Under the pieces are notes generated by a model that was given only the letters and a program-made list of their open reading frames with translations, was not told the DNA's origin and ran no database searches. A program made the position numbers and the translations under genes. Source: Bacteroidota bacterium (GTDB lineage: Bacteria > Bacteroidota > Bacteroidia > 2-12-FULL-35-15). From it: a DNA stretch of 6,819 nucleotides. Below are positions 1-6,338 of this stretch, in pieces; within the stretch, counting starts at the first letter, position 1; each line of letters begins with the position of its first letter. Location of the stretch: NCBI GenBank assembly GCA_026391935.1, contig JAPLDC010000075.1, positions 1-6,819 of the forward strand, read 5' to 3'.

Positions 1-31
1 ACTGATACTTTGGTAAATTGAGTTCTTGCAT
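1..31 (-). CDS. 5' end of a leftward gene, possibly an HsdR N-terminal-domain protein (partial)
   Basis: An ATG at 31-29 on the minus strand opens a frame that stays open to the window edge and gives ten codons, MQELNLPKYQ. From memory, small Bacteroidota proteins with a type I restriction HsdR N-terminal-like nuclease domain often begin with a similar MQxLNxPxY pattern and often lie near holA. That fits the location here, but ten residues cannot establish the family. Supporting the start, a TTG box at 62-60 and a TTACTTCG box at 47-40 lie just upstream on the same strand, resembling the arrangement before amn, the EVE gene and purB. The leader would be very short. The alternative is that this is a chance ATG in AT-rich intergenic DNA. 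Confidence 0.45.
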   Translation of the reverse strand, partial: MQELNLPKYQ

Positions 32-39
32 CTGTTTTA

Positions 40-62
40 CGAAGTAAGAAATTTTTAATCAA
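40..62 (-). promoter_or_regulatory. Possible promoter for the leftward gene
   Basis: Read on the minus strand, TTG (62-60) is followed after 12 bases by TTACTTCG (47-40), one mismatch from the Bacteroidota -7 consensus form TAnnTTCG. The 11-mer TTCGTAAAACA at 43-33 also occurs before the EVE gene (2107-2117). Only eight bases separate the box from the proposed ATG, so the transcript would be nearly leaderless. This is a motif match only. Confidence 0.25.
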
Positions 63-109
63 ATTGTGTTCATTATATTTATTAAAATTTCTTAACAATA
101 GTCTATTCC

Positions 110-131
110 TTGCCCTTAATTTGTATTTTCG
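110..131 (+). promoter_or_regulatory. Promoter-like element before amn
   Basis: TATTTTCG at 124-131 matches the Bacteroidota housekeeping sigma -7 element TAnnTTTG with one C-for-T change, and ends 18 bases before the amn ATG. A CCTTG box at 108-112 lies 11 bases upstream of it, the same spacing as before purB. The usual distance to a -33 TTTG element is longer, so the role of the TTG is uncertain. No Shine-Dalgarno sequence is evident in the leader, as is common in this phylum. Confidence 0.45.
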
Positions 132-149
132 CTAAAAGCAAAAAAGCGA

Positions 150-920
150 ATGAAAAACAAGGAAGAGATTGTACAAAATTGGTTGCCCAGATATACCGGA
201 ACCCAATTAAATGAATTTGGGAAATTTATTCTACTTACCAATTTCAATAAATATGTAAAACAATTTGCAGAGTGGAATAAAGTTGAGGTAAAAGGAGCTG
301 ATATGCCTATGCCAAATGCTACTGCTAATGGAATAACGATTATTAATTTCGGGATGGGAAGTGCAAACGCAGCCACAATAATGGACTTGCTCTGTGCCAT
401 TGAACCTCAAGCTGTTTTATTTTTAGGGAAATGCGGAGGACTAAAAAAGAAGAATGCCTTAGGAGATCTAATTTTACCAATAGCCGCTATAAGAGGCGAA
501 GGTACATCAGATGATTATTTTCCACCTGAAGTTCCTGCATTACCTGCCTTTAGTTTGCAAAAAGCAATATCCACAACCATTCGTAATCACAATAAAGATT
601 ATTGGACAGGTACTGTATATACTACCAACAGAAGGGTTTGGGAACATGATGAAGAATTCAAAGAATATCTTCGCTCTATACGTGTCATGGGAATTGATAT
701 GGAAACAGCTACAATTTTCTCCACTGGATTCCACAATGAGATACCTACAGGAGCGCTGCTTTTAGTAAGTGATCAACCGATGATATCTGAAGGAGTTAAA
801 ACCACCGAAAGCGATAAACTTATTACACAAAACTTTGTGGATGAACATTTAAAAATTGGCATCGATTCGTTGAACGAGCTTATCAACAATGGATTAACAG
901 TTAAACATTTAAGATTCTAA
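150..920 (+). CDS. amn: AMP nucleosidase, short form
   Basis: Predicted cytoplasmic enzyme hydrolysing AMP to adenine and ribose 5-phosphate, which drains the AMP pool and feeds adenine salvage. The 256-residue protein has the purine nucleoside phosphorylase fold. It shows a phosphate-binding glycine stretch GMGSANAA (68-75), a GKCGGL loop (93-98), GIDMETATIF (181-190) with the Met-Glu pair that holds the ribose in this superfamily, and SDQP (207-210) with the Asp expected at the base-binding site. The C-terminal VKHLRF ending is typical of Bacteroidota AMP nucleosidases. E. coli Amn is about 484 residues with an extra N-terminal regulatory domain; that domain is absent here, as is usual in Bacteroidota. 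The start at 150 gives the expected length and follows a promoter-like box by 18 bases. It lies 126 bases before holA on the same strand. The main alternative is another nucleoside phosphorylase or nucleosidase of the family, judged less likely. Confidence 0.88.
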   Translation: MKNKEEIVQNWLPRYTGTQLNEFGKFILLTNFNKYVKQFAEWNKVEVKGADMPMPNATANGITIINFGMGSANAATIMDLLCAIEPQAVLFLGKCGGLKKKNALGDLILPIAAIRGEGTSDDYFPPEVPALPAFSLQKAISTTIRNHNKDYWTGTVYTTNRRVWEHDEEFKEYLRSIRVMGIDMETATIFSTGFHNEIPTGALLLVSDQPMISEGVKTTESDKLITQNFVDEHLKIGIDSLNELINNGLTVKHLRF

Positions 921-936
921 TAAAGATTCGCTCCCT

Positions 937-963
937 TTAATCACTTCATTAATGGAAGATTAA
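937..963 (+). other. Weak AT-rich hairpin in the amn-holA gap
   Basis: TTAATC (937-942) can pair with GATTAA (958-963) and TTC (945-947) with GAA (955-957), leaving an AC bulge and a seven-base loop. It starts 17 bases after the amn stop. No T-run follows, so it is a poor candidate for an intrinsic terminator. It may be a processing or attenuating structure, or chance in AT-rich DNA. Confidence 0.2.
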
Positions 964-1011
964 TAGGCGAGAACTTATACAAAATATTATTAAAACTGTT
1001 TTTTACATAAA

Positions 1012-1042
1012 CTCTTCCCCTTTGGGAGAGCTCAAGAGAGGG
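1012..1042 (+). promoter_or_regulatory. GC-rich hairpin and SD-like stretch just before holA
   Basis: CTCT (1012-1015) pairs with AGAG (1027-1030) and CCC (1017-1019) with GGG (1024-1026), giving a seven-pair stem with one bulged T and a CTTT loop. It is followed by GAGAGGG at 1036-1042, a purine run four bases before the holA ATG that could serve as a close-spaced ribosome-binding site. The C/G-rich segment stands out from its AT-rich surroundings. The CCCCTTTGGG-AGAG core resembles a palindromic sequence I recall as dispersed in many Bacteroidota intergenic regions; that is memory, not a search. Confidence 0.35.
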
Positions 1043-1046
1043 TACA

Positions 1047-2084
1047 ATGGAATACAATGAAATAATATCAGAACTAAAAAAGAAAACTTATCGCCCCATC
1101 TATTTCTTGATGGGAGAAGAGCCTTATTTTATTGATATGATTTCTGATTATATCGAAAACAATGTCCTGGACGAATCCGAAAAGGAATTTAATCAAACTG
1201 TACTTTATGGACGCGATGTTTCTGCTGCAGAAATTATAGGTGCCGCAAAACGCTTTCCAATGATGAGCGAACATCAGGTAATAATTATTAAGGAAGCACA
1301 AGACATAAAAGACCTGATAAAAAAAGAAAAAGAAGATAAAAAAGAAAAGGATAAACAAAAAACTCCTTTTGAAGCATATCTAGAAAATCCGCTTCCATCA
1401 ACTATTTTAGTGTTTTGTTATAAATACAAAAGTATAGACAAAAGAACAGCGCTCGCAAAATTAATTACAAAAAATGCGGCCATTTTTGAATCAAAAAAAT
1501 TATATGATAATCAAGTAGCCGACTGGATAAATAATTACTTAAAATCTAAAGACTATTCGATCAACCAACGTGCGGCAGGATTGCTGGGCGAATACCTCGG
1601 AACGAGTTTAAGTAAGGTTACAAATGAATTGGATAAGCTTATCATTAACCTTCCACCAAAATCCGAGATCACTACCGAGCACATTCAAACAAATATCGGG
1701 ATCAGTAAAGATTACAATGTGTTTGAATTAAATACAGCCATTGGAAAAAAAGAAGTATTAAAAGCAAACAGGATTATTAATTATTTCAATTCAAATCCAA
1801 AGGATAACCCAATGGTAATGACTGTAGCTTCACTTTACGGATACTTCTGCAAAGTACTTATTTATCACCATTTAGCTGATAAAAAAACGGCTGCTTCAGC
1901 AATGGGGGTTAATCCATTTTTTGTGAAAGATTATGAAGTAGGTGCGAAAAATTATTCTGTAGGAAAACTAAAATCCATTTTCAGTTATCTCCGTGAGTAT
2001 GACCTGAAATCAAAAGGGCTCGACAGAGGCTCTGCGACAGAAGGAGAATTGCTGAAAGAATTGATCTTTAAAATAATGCATTAA
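1047..2084 (+). CDS. holA: DNA polymerase III subunit delta
   Basis: Clamp-loader delta subunit, which binds and opens the beta sliding clamp so that the delta/delta'/DnaX complex can load it at primed DNA. The 345-residue length is usual. The N-terminal domain begins with PIYFLMGEEPYFID (17-30), a conserved delta signature at the degenerate nucleotide-binding position of this AAA+-like subunit; delta itself is not an ATPase. Residues 223-247 (YNVFEL...AIG...KA.RI..YF) are the characteristic start of the C-terminal collar domain, followed by NPMVMTVASLYGYF (254-267). A very charged segment of Lys, Glu and Asp (91-105) is an expected variable loop, here unusually rich in lysine. The start was chosen because the conserved block begins about 17 residues in, as in relatives, and an SD-like run precedes it. 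No promoter-like TATnTTCG box is seen in the 126-base gap after amn, so co-transcription with amn is plausible. The EVE gene follows after 49 bases. Confidence 0.93.
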   Translation: MEYNEIISELKKKTYRPIYFLMGEEPYFIDMISDYIENNVLDESEKEFNQTVLYGRDVSAAEIIGAAKRFPMMSEHQVIIIKEAQDIKDLIKKEKEDKKEKDKQKTPFEAYLENPLPSTILVFCYKYKSIDKRTALAKLITKNAAIFESKKLYDNQVADWINNYLKSKDYSINQRAAGLLGEYLGTSLSKVTNELDKLIINLPPKSEITTEHIQTNIGISKDYNVFELNTAIGKKEVLKANRIINYFNSNPKDNPMVMTVASLYGYFCKVLIYHHLADKKTAASAMGVNPFFVKDYEVGAKNYSVGKLKSIFSYLREYDLKSKGLDRGSATEGELLKELIFKIMH

Positions 2085-2090
2085 GTATAA

Positions 2091-2130
2091 TTGCATTTCG
2101 TATATTTTCGTAAAACATTCGTAATTCGTT
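2091..2130 (+). promoter_or_regulatory. Promoter-like element with TTCGT repeats before the EVE gene
   Basis: TATTTTCG at 2103-2110 matches the Bacteroidota -7 type box and ends 23 bases before the EVE ATG. TTG at 2091-2093 lies nine bases upstream of it. The same stretch contains TTCGTA at 2097-2102, 2107-2112 and 2118-2123, and TTCGTT at 2125-2130. The first three copies are spaced 10 and 11 bases apart, about one DNA turn. The middle copy overlaps the -7 box. They could be alternative -7 boxes, an operator, or chance. Confidence 0.42.
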
Positions 2131-2133
2131 GGT

Positions 2134-2544
2134 ATGAACTATTGGCTTGTAAAATCAGAACCTTTTAAATACAGTTGGGAGCAATTTGTAAAAGATAAAA
2201 AAGCTGTTTGGGATGGTGTTCGCAATTATGCCGCCAGAAACAATATGCGCGCTATGAAAAAAGGCGACCTGGTTTTCTTTTATCATAGTAATGAAGGATT
2301 AAATATTGTTGGAATTGCAAAAGTTGTTAAAGAAGCTTACCAAGATCCAACCACAGAAGATACTGCTTGGAGTGTTGTTGAAATTGCTCCTTTCAAAGCC
2401 TTAAAAAGACCTGTTTCTTTAGCAGAAATAAAAGTCGACAAACAGCTGGAAGGCATACAACTAGTGCGCTTAAGCAGGCTTTCAGTAGCTTCTATCAAGG
2501 TAGAGGAATTTGATAGGATCCTAGCGATGTCCGAAACAAAATAG
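2134..2544 (+). CDS. EVE-domain protein (THYN1-like)
   Basis: A 136-residue stand-alone EVE domain, a PUA-like fold related to human THYN1 and to the modified-base-reading YTH and SRA-type families. Family members are thought to bind modified bases in DNA or RNA; the ligand of this protein is unknown. The sequence shows the N-terminal YWLVKSEP (3-10), the conserved block WDGVRNYAARN (26-36) followed by MRAMKKGDLVFFYHSN (38-53), and the late LVRLSRLSVASI (110-121), so the domain is complete. No nuclease or other effector domain is fused to it, unlike EVE proteins in defence contexts, and its neighbours are housekeeping genes. That favours a cellular role. The start is fixed by the family's characteristic first residues. 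It has its own promoter-like element and lies 49 bases after holA and 81 bases before purB. Confidence 0.9.
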   Translation: MNYWLVKSEPFKYSWEQFVKDKKAVWDGVRNYAARNNMRAMKKGDLVFFYHSNEGLNIVGIAKVVKEAYQDPTTEDTAWSVVEIAPFKALKRPVSLAEIKVDKQLEGIQLVRLSRLSVASIKVEEFDRILAMSETK

Positions 2545-2576
2545 ATCTCTCCTTTTTCTTCCCACTAGCTCCAGCC

Positions 2577-2598
2577 TTGTGAATTTTTCTTATCTTCG
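2577..2598 (+). promoter_or_regulatory. Promoter-like element before purB
   Basis: TATCTTCG at 2591-2598 fits the Bacteroidota -7 type element and ends 27 bases before the purB ATG. CCTTG at 2575-2579 precedes it by 11 bases, matching the arrangement before amn exactly. The 81-base gap after the EVE gene is otherwise pyrimidine-rich and shows no clear terminator hairpin. No Shine-Dalgarno sequence is evident. Confidence 0.45.
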
Positions 2599-2625
2599 TT
2601 CCTCTTTTAAATACACACAATTGTA

Positions 2626-3972
2626 ATGAGCGAATTAAATAAACTAACAGCTATTTCTCCCGTTGACGGCCGATACCGTAACACAACTGAAAAACTTGCC
2701 GATTACTTTTCCGAAGCTGCACTTATAAAATACCGTGTACTGGTGGAGATTGAATATTTTATTGCATTATGTGAATTACCTTTGCCACAATTAAAGGGCT
2801 TCGATAAAAATCTATACCCTTCCTTACGTAAAATTTATTCAGAATTAACAGAAGCTGATGCACAAAAAATAAAAGACATCGAAAAAATTACGAATCACGA
2901 TGTAAAAGCTGTGGAATATTTTATCAAAGAAAAATTTGATGCATTAAATATTAAAGAACAAAAAGAATTTATCCATTTTGGATTAACCTCTCAGGATATC
3001 AATAATACCGCCATTCCATATTCTATTAAAGCTGCGATGAACGAATGTTTGTTACCTGTTTTAGAGGAAGTGGTAAACAAACTATCTGCATTTGCCGAGG
3101 AATGGAAAAATATTTCAATGCTTGCACGTACTCATGGACAGCCGGCTTCTCCAACGCGACTTGGAAAAGAAATAATGGTGTTTGTTGTACGTTTACAGAA
3201 CCAAATTTCTCAGTTGAGATCAGTTCCTTACGGAGCGAAATTTGGAGGAGCAACAGGAAATTTAAATGCACATCATGTAGCATATCCACAAACCGACTGG
3301 TTAACATTTGCCAACACATTTGTAAATAAGACCTTGGGATTAGATCGCTCCTATCCAACTACTCAAATTGAGCATTACGATAATTTTGCTGCATATTGCG
3401 ATGCGCTGAAACGCATCAATACTATTCTGATAGATCTGGACCGTGATATATGGGCCTACGTTTCGATGGAATATTTCAAACAAAAAATAAAGGTTGGAGA
3501 AATTGGTTCTTCGGCAATGCCTCATAAAGTAAACCCGATTGACTTTGAAAACTCTGAAGGGAATTTAGGAATTGCTAATGCACTTTTCGAACATTTTTCC
3601 GCTAAATTGCCAATATCCCGTTTACAACGCGATCTTACAGACTCAACCGTTTTACGCAACGTTGGCGTTCCATTGGCGCATAGCTTGATCGCATACAACT
3701 CTTTATTAAAAGGACTAGATAAACTGATTCTCAACAAAGAGGCTATTGAAAAAGACCTGGAAAATAATTGGGCAGTTGTTGCAGAGGCGATACAAACTGT
3801 TCTTCGCAGAGAAGGTTTCCCAAAACCTTATGAAGCATTAAAAGAACTGACGCGTACTAATACACATATCACCAAAGAAAGTATTGCTGCCTTTATTGAT
3901 ACACTTAATGTTAGTGAAACGATTAAATCAGAACTAAAGAAAATTTCACCGAGCAATTTTACAGGAATTTAA
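2626..3972 (+). CDS. purB: Adenylosuccinate lyase
   Basis: Cytoplasmic enzyme acting twice in purine synthesis: it removes fumarate from SAICAR to give AICAR, and from adenylosuccinate to give AMP. The 448-residue protein belongs to the E. coli-like PurB subgroup (456 residues in E. coli) with its long C-terminal region. Visible are SPVDGRY (11-17), TNHDVKAVEYF (89-99), HFGLTSQDINNTA (117-129), RTHGQPASPTR (168-178) with H170 as the likely general acid, and the fumarase/aspartase signature GSSAMPHKVNP (294-304) with the catalytic serine in the flexible loop at S295, aligning with E. coli S295. The protein ends in SPSNFTGI. All key residues are present and the gene is intact. The start is supported by the N-terminal family motif. 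The glycosyltransferase gene follows after 49 bases with no recognisable promoter box, so read-through is likely. Confidence 0.97.
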   Translation: MSELNKLTAISPVDGRYRNTTEKLADYFSEAALIKYRVLVEIEYFIALCELPLPQLKGFDKNLYPSLRKIYSELTEADAQKIKDIEKITNHDVKAVEYFIKEKFDALNIKEQKEFIHFGLTSQDINNTAIPYSIKAAMNECLLPVLEEVVNKLSAFAEEWKNISMLARTHGQPASPTRLGKEIMVFVVRLQNQISQLRSVPYGAKFGGATGNLNAHHVAYPQTDWLTFANTFVNKTLGLDRSYPTTQIEHYDNFAAYCDALKRINTILIDLDRDIWAYVSMEYFKQKIKVGEIGSSAMPHKVNPIDFENSEGNLGIANALFEHFSAKLPISRLQRDLTDSTVLRNVGVPLAHSLIAYNSLLKGLDKLILNKEAIEKDLENNWAVVAEAIQTVLRREGFPKPYEALKELTRTNTHITKESIAAFIDTLNVSETIKSELKKISPSNFTGI

Positions 3973-4021
3973 AACACTGTCTCTCCTAAAAAGCCGAACA
4001 GAAGTCTTTATAAAATAATCA

Positions 4022-4891
4022 ATGAAAATCAGCGGATTCACTATAGTGCGGAATGCTATCAAATACGATTACCCGATCGTAGAAGCGATTACGTCTATTC
4101 TTCCACTTTGCGATGAACTAATAGTTGCTGTCGGGAAATCAGAAGATGAAACGTTACAACTGATCCGTTCCATCAATTCTCCAAAAATAAAGATCCTTGA
4201 AACCGTTTGGGACGAAGGATTACGTAAAGGAGGAAAAGTGCTTGCTGATGAAACAAACAAAGCATTTGCTGCAGTTGCAAAAAACAGTGATTGGGCTTTT
4301 TATATTCAGGGCGATGAAGTGATCCATGAAAAATATTTGCCTATAATCAAACAGGCAATGGAACAATTTAAAAATGACAAAAATGTAGATGGCTTATTAT
4401 TTAATTACACACACTTCTATGGGTCGTATGATTTTATAGGTGATTCAAGACGTTGGTACCGGAGAGAAATTCGTGTTATTAAAAATGACAGAGAAATTTC
4501 TTCTTATTTAGATGCTCAGGGTTTCAGGAAAAACGGACAAAAATTAAATGTCAAATACATTAATGCAGAAGTTTACCACTATGGCTGGGTAAAGCCTCCG
4601 GAAGCACAACAAGCTAAACAGCAAACATTCAACAAATTATGGCATGATGACGAATGGATGAAAAAGAATGTTCCTGATGTTGACAAATTCGATTATTCGC
4701 AAACTGACTCAGTTGCACTATTTGCAGGCACGCATCCAAAAGTCATGCAAAACAGGATCGATAAAATGAATTGGAAATTTTCATTGGATCCGACTAAAAA
4801 AAAATTATCTATAAAAGTAAAAGTCCTAATGTTCTTCGAAAAAAAAATCGGTTGGAAAATCGGTGAGTATAGAAATTATAAAATTGTTTAA
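4022..4891 (+). CDS. Glycosyltransferase, family 2-like
   Basis: A 289-residue protein with features of a GT-A fold glycosyltransferase. It starts with a beta strand leading into FTIVRNAIKYDYP (6-18), has the strand DELIVAVGKSEDET (31-44) typical of the nucleotide-sugar binding half, and carries YIQGDE at 94-99 in the place where the metal-binding DxD motif is expected. Later conserved-looking blocks are YHYGWVKPP (185-193) and FAGTHPKVM (234-242). There is no signal peptide and no clear membrane helix; the last 30 residues are basic with some hydrophobic positions and could help it associate with the inner membrane. Substrate and acceptor cannot be inferred; surface polysaccharide, lipid or protein glycosylation are all possible. 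Its stop lies one base before the ATG of the lipoprotein gene, suggesting translational coupling. It lies 49 bases after purB. Confidence 0.8.
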   Translation: MKISGFTIVRNAIKYDYPIVEAITSILPLCDELIVAVGKSEDETLQLIRSINSPKIKILETVWDEGLRKGGKVLADETNKAFAAVAKNSDWAFYIQGDEVIHEKYLPIIKQAMEQFKNDKNVDGLLFNYTHFYGSYDFIGDSRRWYRREIRVIKNDREISSYLDAQGFRKNGQKLNVKYINAEVYHYGWVKPPEAQQAKQQTFNKLWHDDEWMKKNVPDVDKFDYSQTDSVALFAGTHPKVMQNRIDKMNWKFSLDPTKKKLSIKVKVLMFFEKKIGWKIGEYRNYKIV

Positions 4892-4892
4892 C

Positions 4893-6338
4893 ATGAAAAA
4901 AACTTCACTCTATTTATTCTTCCTTTCGTTTATTTTATTTTTTTCCTGCACTTCTGGTCCGGGTAAAACAAAAACTATAGTTGAAACAAAAGATACTGTC
5001 CCAACAAAAGAGAATTTTGCGAAAGGACAAATAATAGAGAAGGTGATAAACTTGAGTGACGCATCACAATCTTATGCGATGTACCTTCCTTCAAATTATT
5101 CCAGCGACAAGACCTTTCCTGTTATTTATGCTTTCGATGCGCATGGTACCGGGAAGCTTCCCGTTTCGATGTATAAAGATCTGGCTGAAAAATATGGATA
5201 TATTTTAATCGGTTCTAACAATTCAAAAAATGGAACACCTTGGGAGGAATCCCAAATAATCGCTAACAATTTATTTTCCGATTCTCAACTTCGTTTATCC
5301 ATTAACACTTCCCGTATATATTTATTAGGATTCTCAGGCGGTGCCAGGGTGGCGAACGGATTGTGTATCACAAACGGAGGAATTGCCGGTGTGATATGCT
5401 GCGGTGCTGCATCACCTGCGGCAAATTCCAAGGACCCAAGAAGCAATTACACATTTTTAGGAATATGTGGCAATGCGGATTTCAATTACATTGAGATGCG
5501 AAAATATGACATGGTAGAGCTTGCAGGAAGACCTGTTAAACATGCTTTTATAGAATTTGATGGTAAACACGAATGGCCAAAAGCAGAGGTTATGAATGAT
5601 GCATTTTTATGGACAGAATTAGGTGCAATGCGCAAAGACCCTAAATTAAAAAACGATGCTTTTGTGAAAGAAAATATCCTGGTTTTTTCTGATCAAATTA
5701 AAAAACTTCAACTAAATAAAAAAACAATTGAAGTTTACAATCTTGTGCGGAGAACGATCAATTTTTTTGATGGTCTTACAGATTTAAAAGAATACTACGA
5801 CATCTATAATCCATTGAAGGCAAATCCTGAGATCGATAAAAAATTAAAACTGGAAAGCAAAAACTGGAAACAAGAAGAGGATTTAAAATCATTTTATTCC
5901 GATGCATTTCAATCCAAGAATCTGGATTGGTGGAGACAAGACATTAATTCCATGAATAAAAAAATAAAAACAGGAAGTACAGAAGAGGCGCTGATGTATA
6001 AACGAACACTTGATTACCTGAGCCTTGTTGCCTATATGCAAACAACCGGTTCCCTGCAAAAACAAAATCTGCCCGCAGCTAAAATGTTCTGCCAGATCTA
6101 TATGATCATTGACCCTACAAATAGCGAAGCGCATTATCTGAATGCAACAATTTTGGCTATAGAAGGAAAAGATAAAGAAAGTATTGCAGCATTAGAAGAA
6201 TCGGTAATAAACGGATTTAAGGATATTTCCAGATTACAAATGGATAACACTTTCCTTAAAATAAAAACAACACCTGAATTTGACTTGCTCTTAAAAAAGG
6301 TGAATGAGGCGAGTTTAAATCCTGCTACAAAAAATTAA
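4893..6338 (+). CDS. Lipoprotein with alpha/beta-hydrolase domain and TPR-like tail
   Basis: A 481-residue protein of unknown substrate. Residues 1-18 form a lipoprotein signal peptide (MKK, then a hydrophobic stretch rich in Leu and Phe) ending at Cys19, with FFSC as a relaxed lipobox. Residues after Cys19 (TSGPGK) lack the acidic surface-export signal described in some Bacteroidota, so it may face the periplasm. Residues 45-245 resemble the esterase/PHB-depolymerase type of alpha/beta hydrolase: FPVIYAFDAHG (75-85) with a likely oxyanion region, nucleophile elbow GFSGG (146-150) with Ser148, a candidate acid at Asp196 in GNADF, and His226 in GKHEWP. After a linker of about 150 mostly helical residues, 395-440 looks like a TPR unit, with PEF near the end. 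A GTG 30 bases upstream at 4863 would place ten residues before the signal peptide and overlap the glycosyltransferase gene, so the ATG is preferred. The functional link to the glycosyltransferase is inference from the one-base spacing. Confidence 0.82.
   Translation: MKKTSLYLFFLSFILFFSCTSGPGKTKTIVETKDTVPTKENFAKGQIIEKVINLSDASQSYAMYLPSNYSSDKTFPVIYAFDAHGTGKLPVSMYKDLAEKYGYILIGSNNSKNGTPWEESQIIANNLFSDSQLRLSINTSRIYLLGFSGGARVANGLCITNGGIAGVICCGAASPAANSKDPRSNYTFLGICGNADFNYIEMRKYDMVELAGRPVKHAFIEFDGKHEWPKAEVMNDAFLWTELGAMRKDPKLKNDAFVKENILVFSDQIKKLQLNKKTIEVYNLVRRTINFFDGLTDLKEYYDIYNPLKANPEIDKKLKLESKNWKQEEDLKSFYSDAFQSKNLDWWRQDINSMNKKIKTGSTEEALMYKRTLDYLSLVAYMQTTGSLQKQNLPAAKMFCQIYMIIDPTNSEAHYLNATILAIEGKDKESIAALEESVINGFKDISRLQMDNTFLKIKTTPEFDLLLKKVNEASLNPATKN

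Noticed and set aside
116..400. Open frame of 94 codons on the minus strand across amn
   Set aside because: It is antisense to a conserved enzyme, has no recognisable motifs, and is explained by the codon use of amn.
937..963. Intrinsic terminator after amn
   Set aside because: The hairpin is AT-rich with a bulge and no T-run follows, so it was kept only as a weak structure.
1074..1358. Minus-strand frame rich in Phe across holA, resembling a membrane protein
   Set aside because: The Phe run is only the complement of the Lys/Glu-coding purine tract of holA.
2134..2544. Defence system built around the EVE protein
   Set aside because: The EVE protein has no fused effector, and its confirmed neighbours are housekeeping genes. 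The possible HsdR-like fragment at the left edge is too short and too distant to support a system.
3026..3737. Several open frames on both strands inside purB
   Set aside because: They are shadows of a complete, strongly conserved purB, with no family motifs or start signals of their own.
4863..4892. GTG start extending the lipoprotein gene by ten residues
   Set aside because: It would overlap the glycosyltransferase gene and put MSIEIIKLFN before a clear MKK-type lipoprotein signal peptide.
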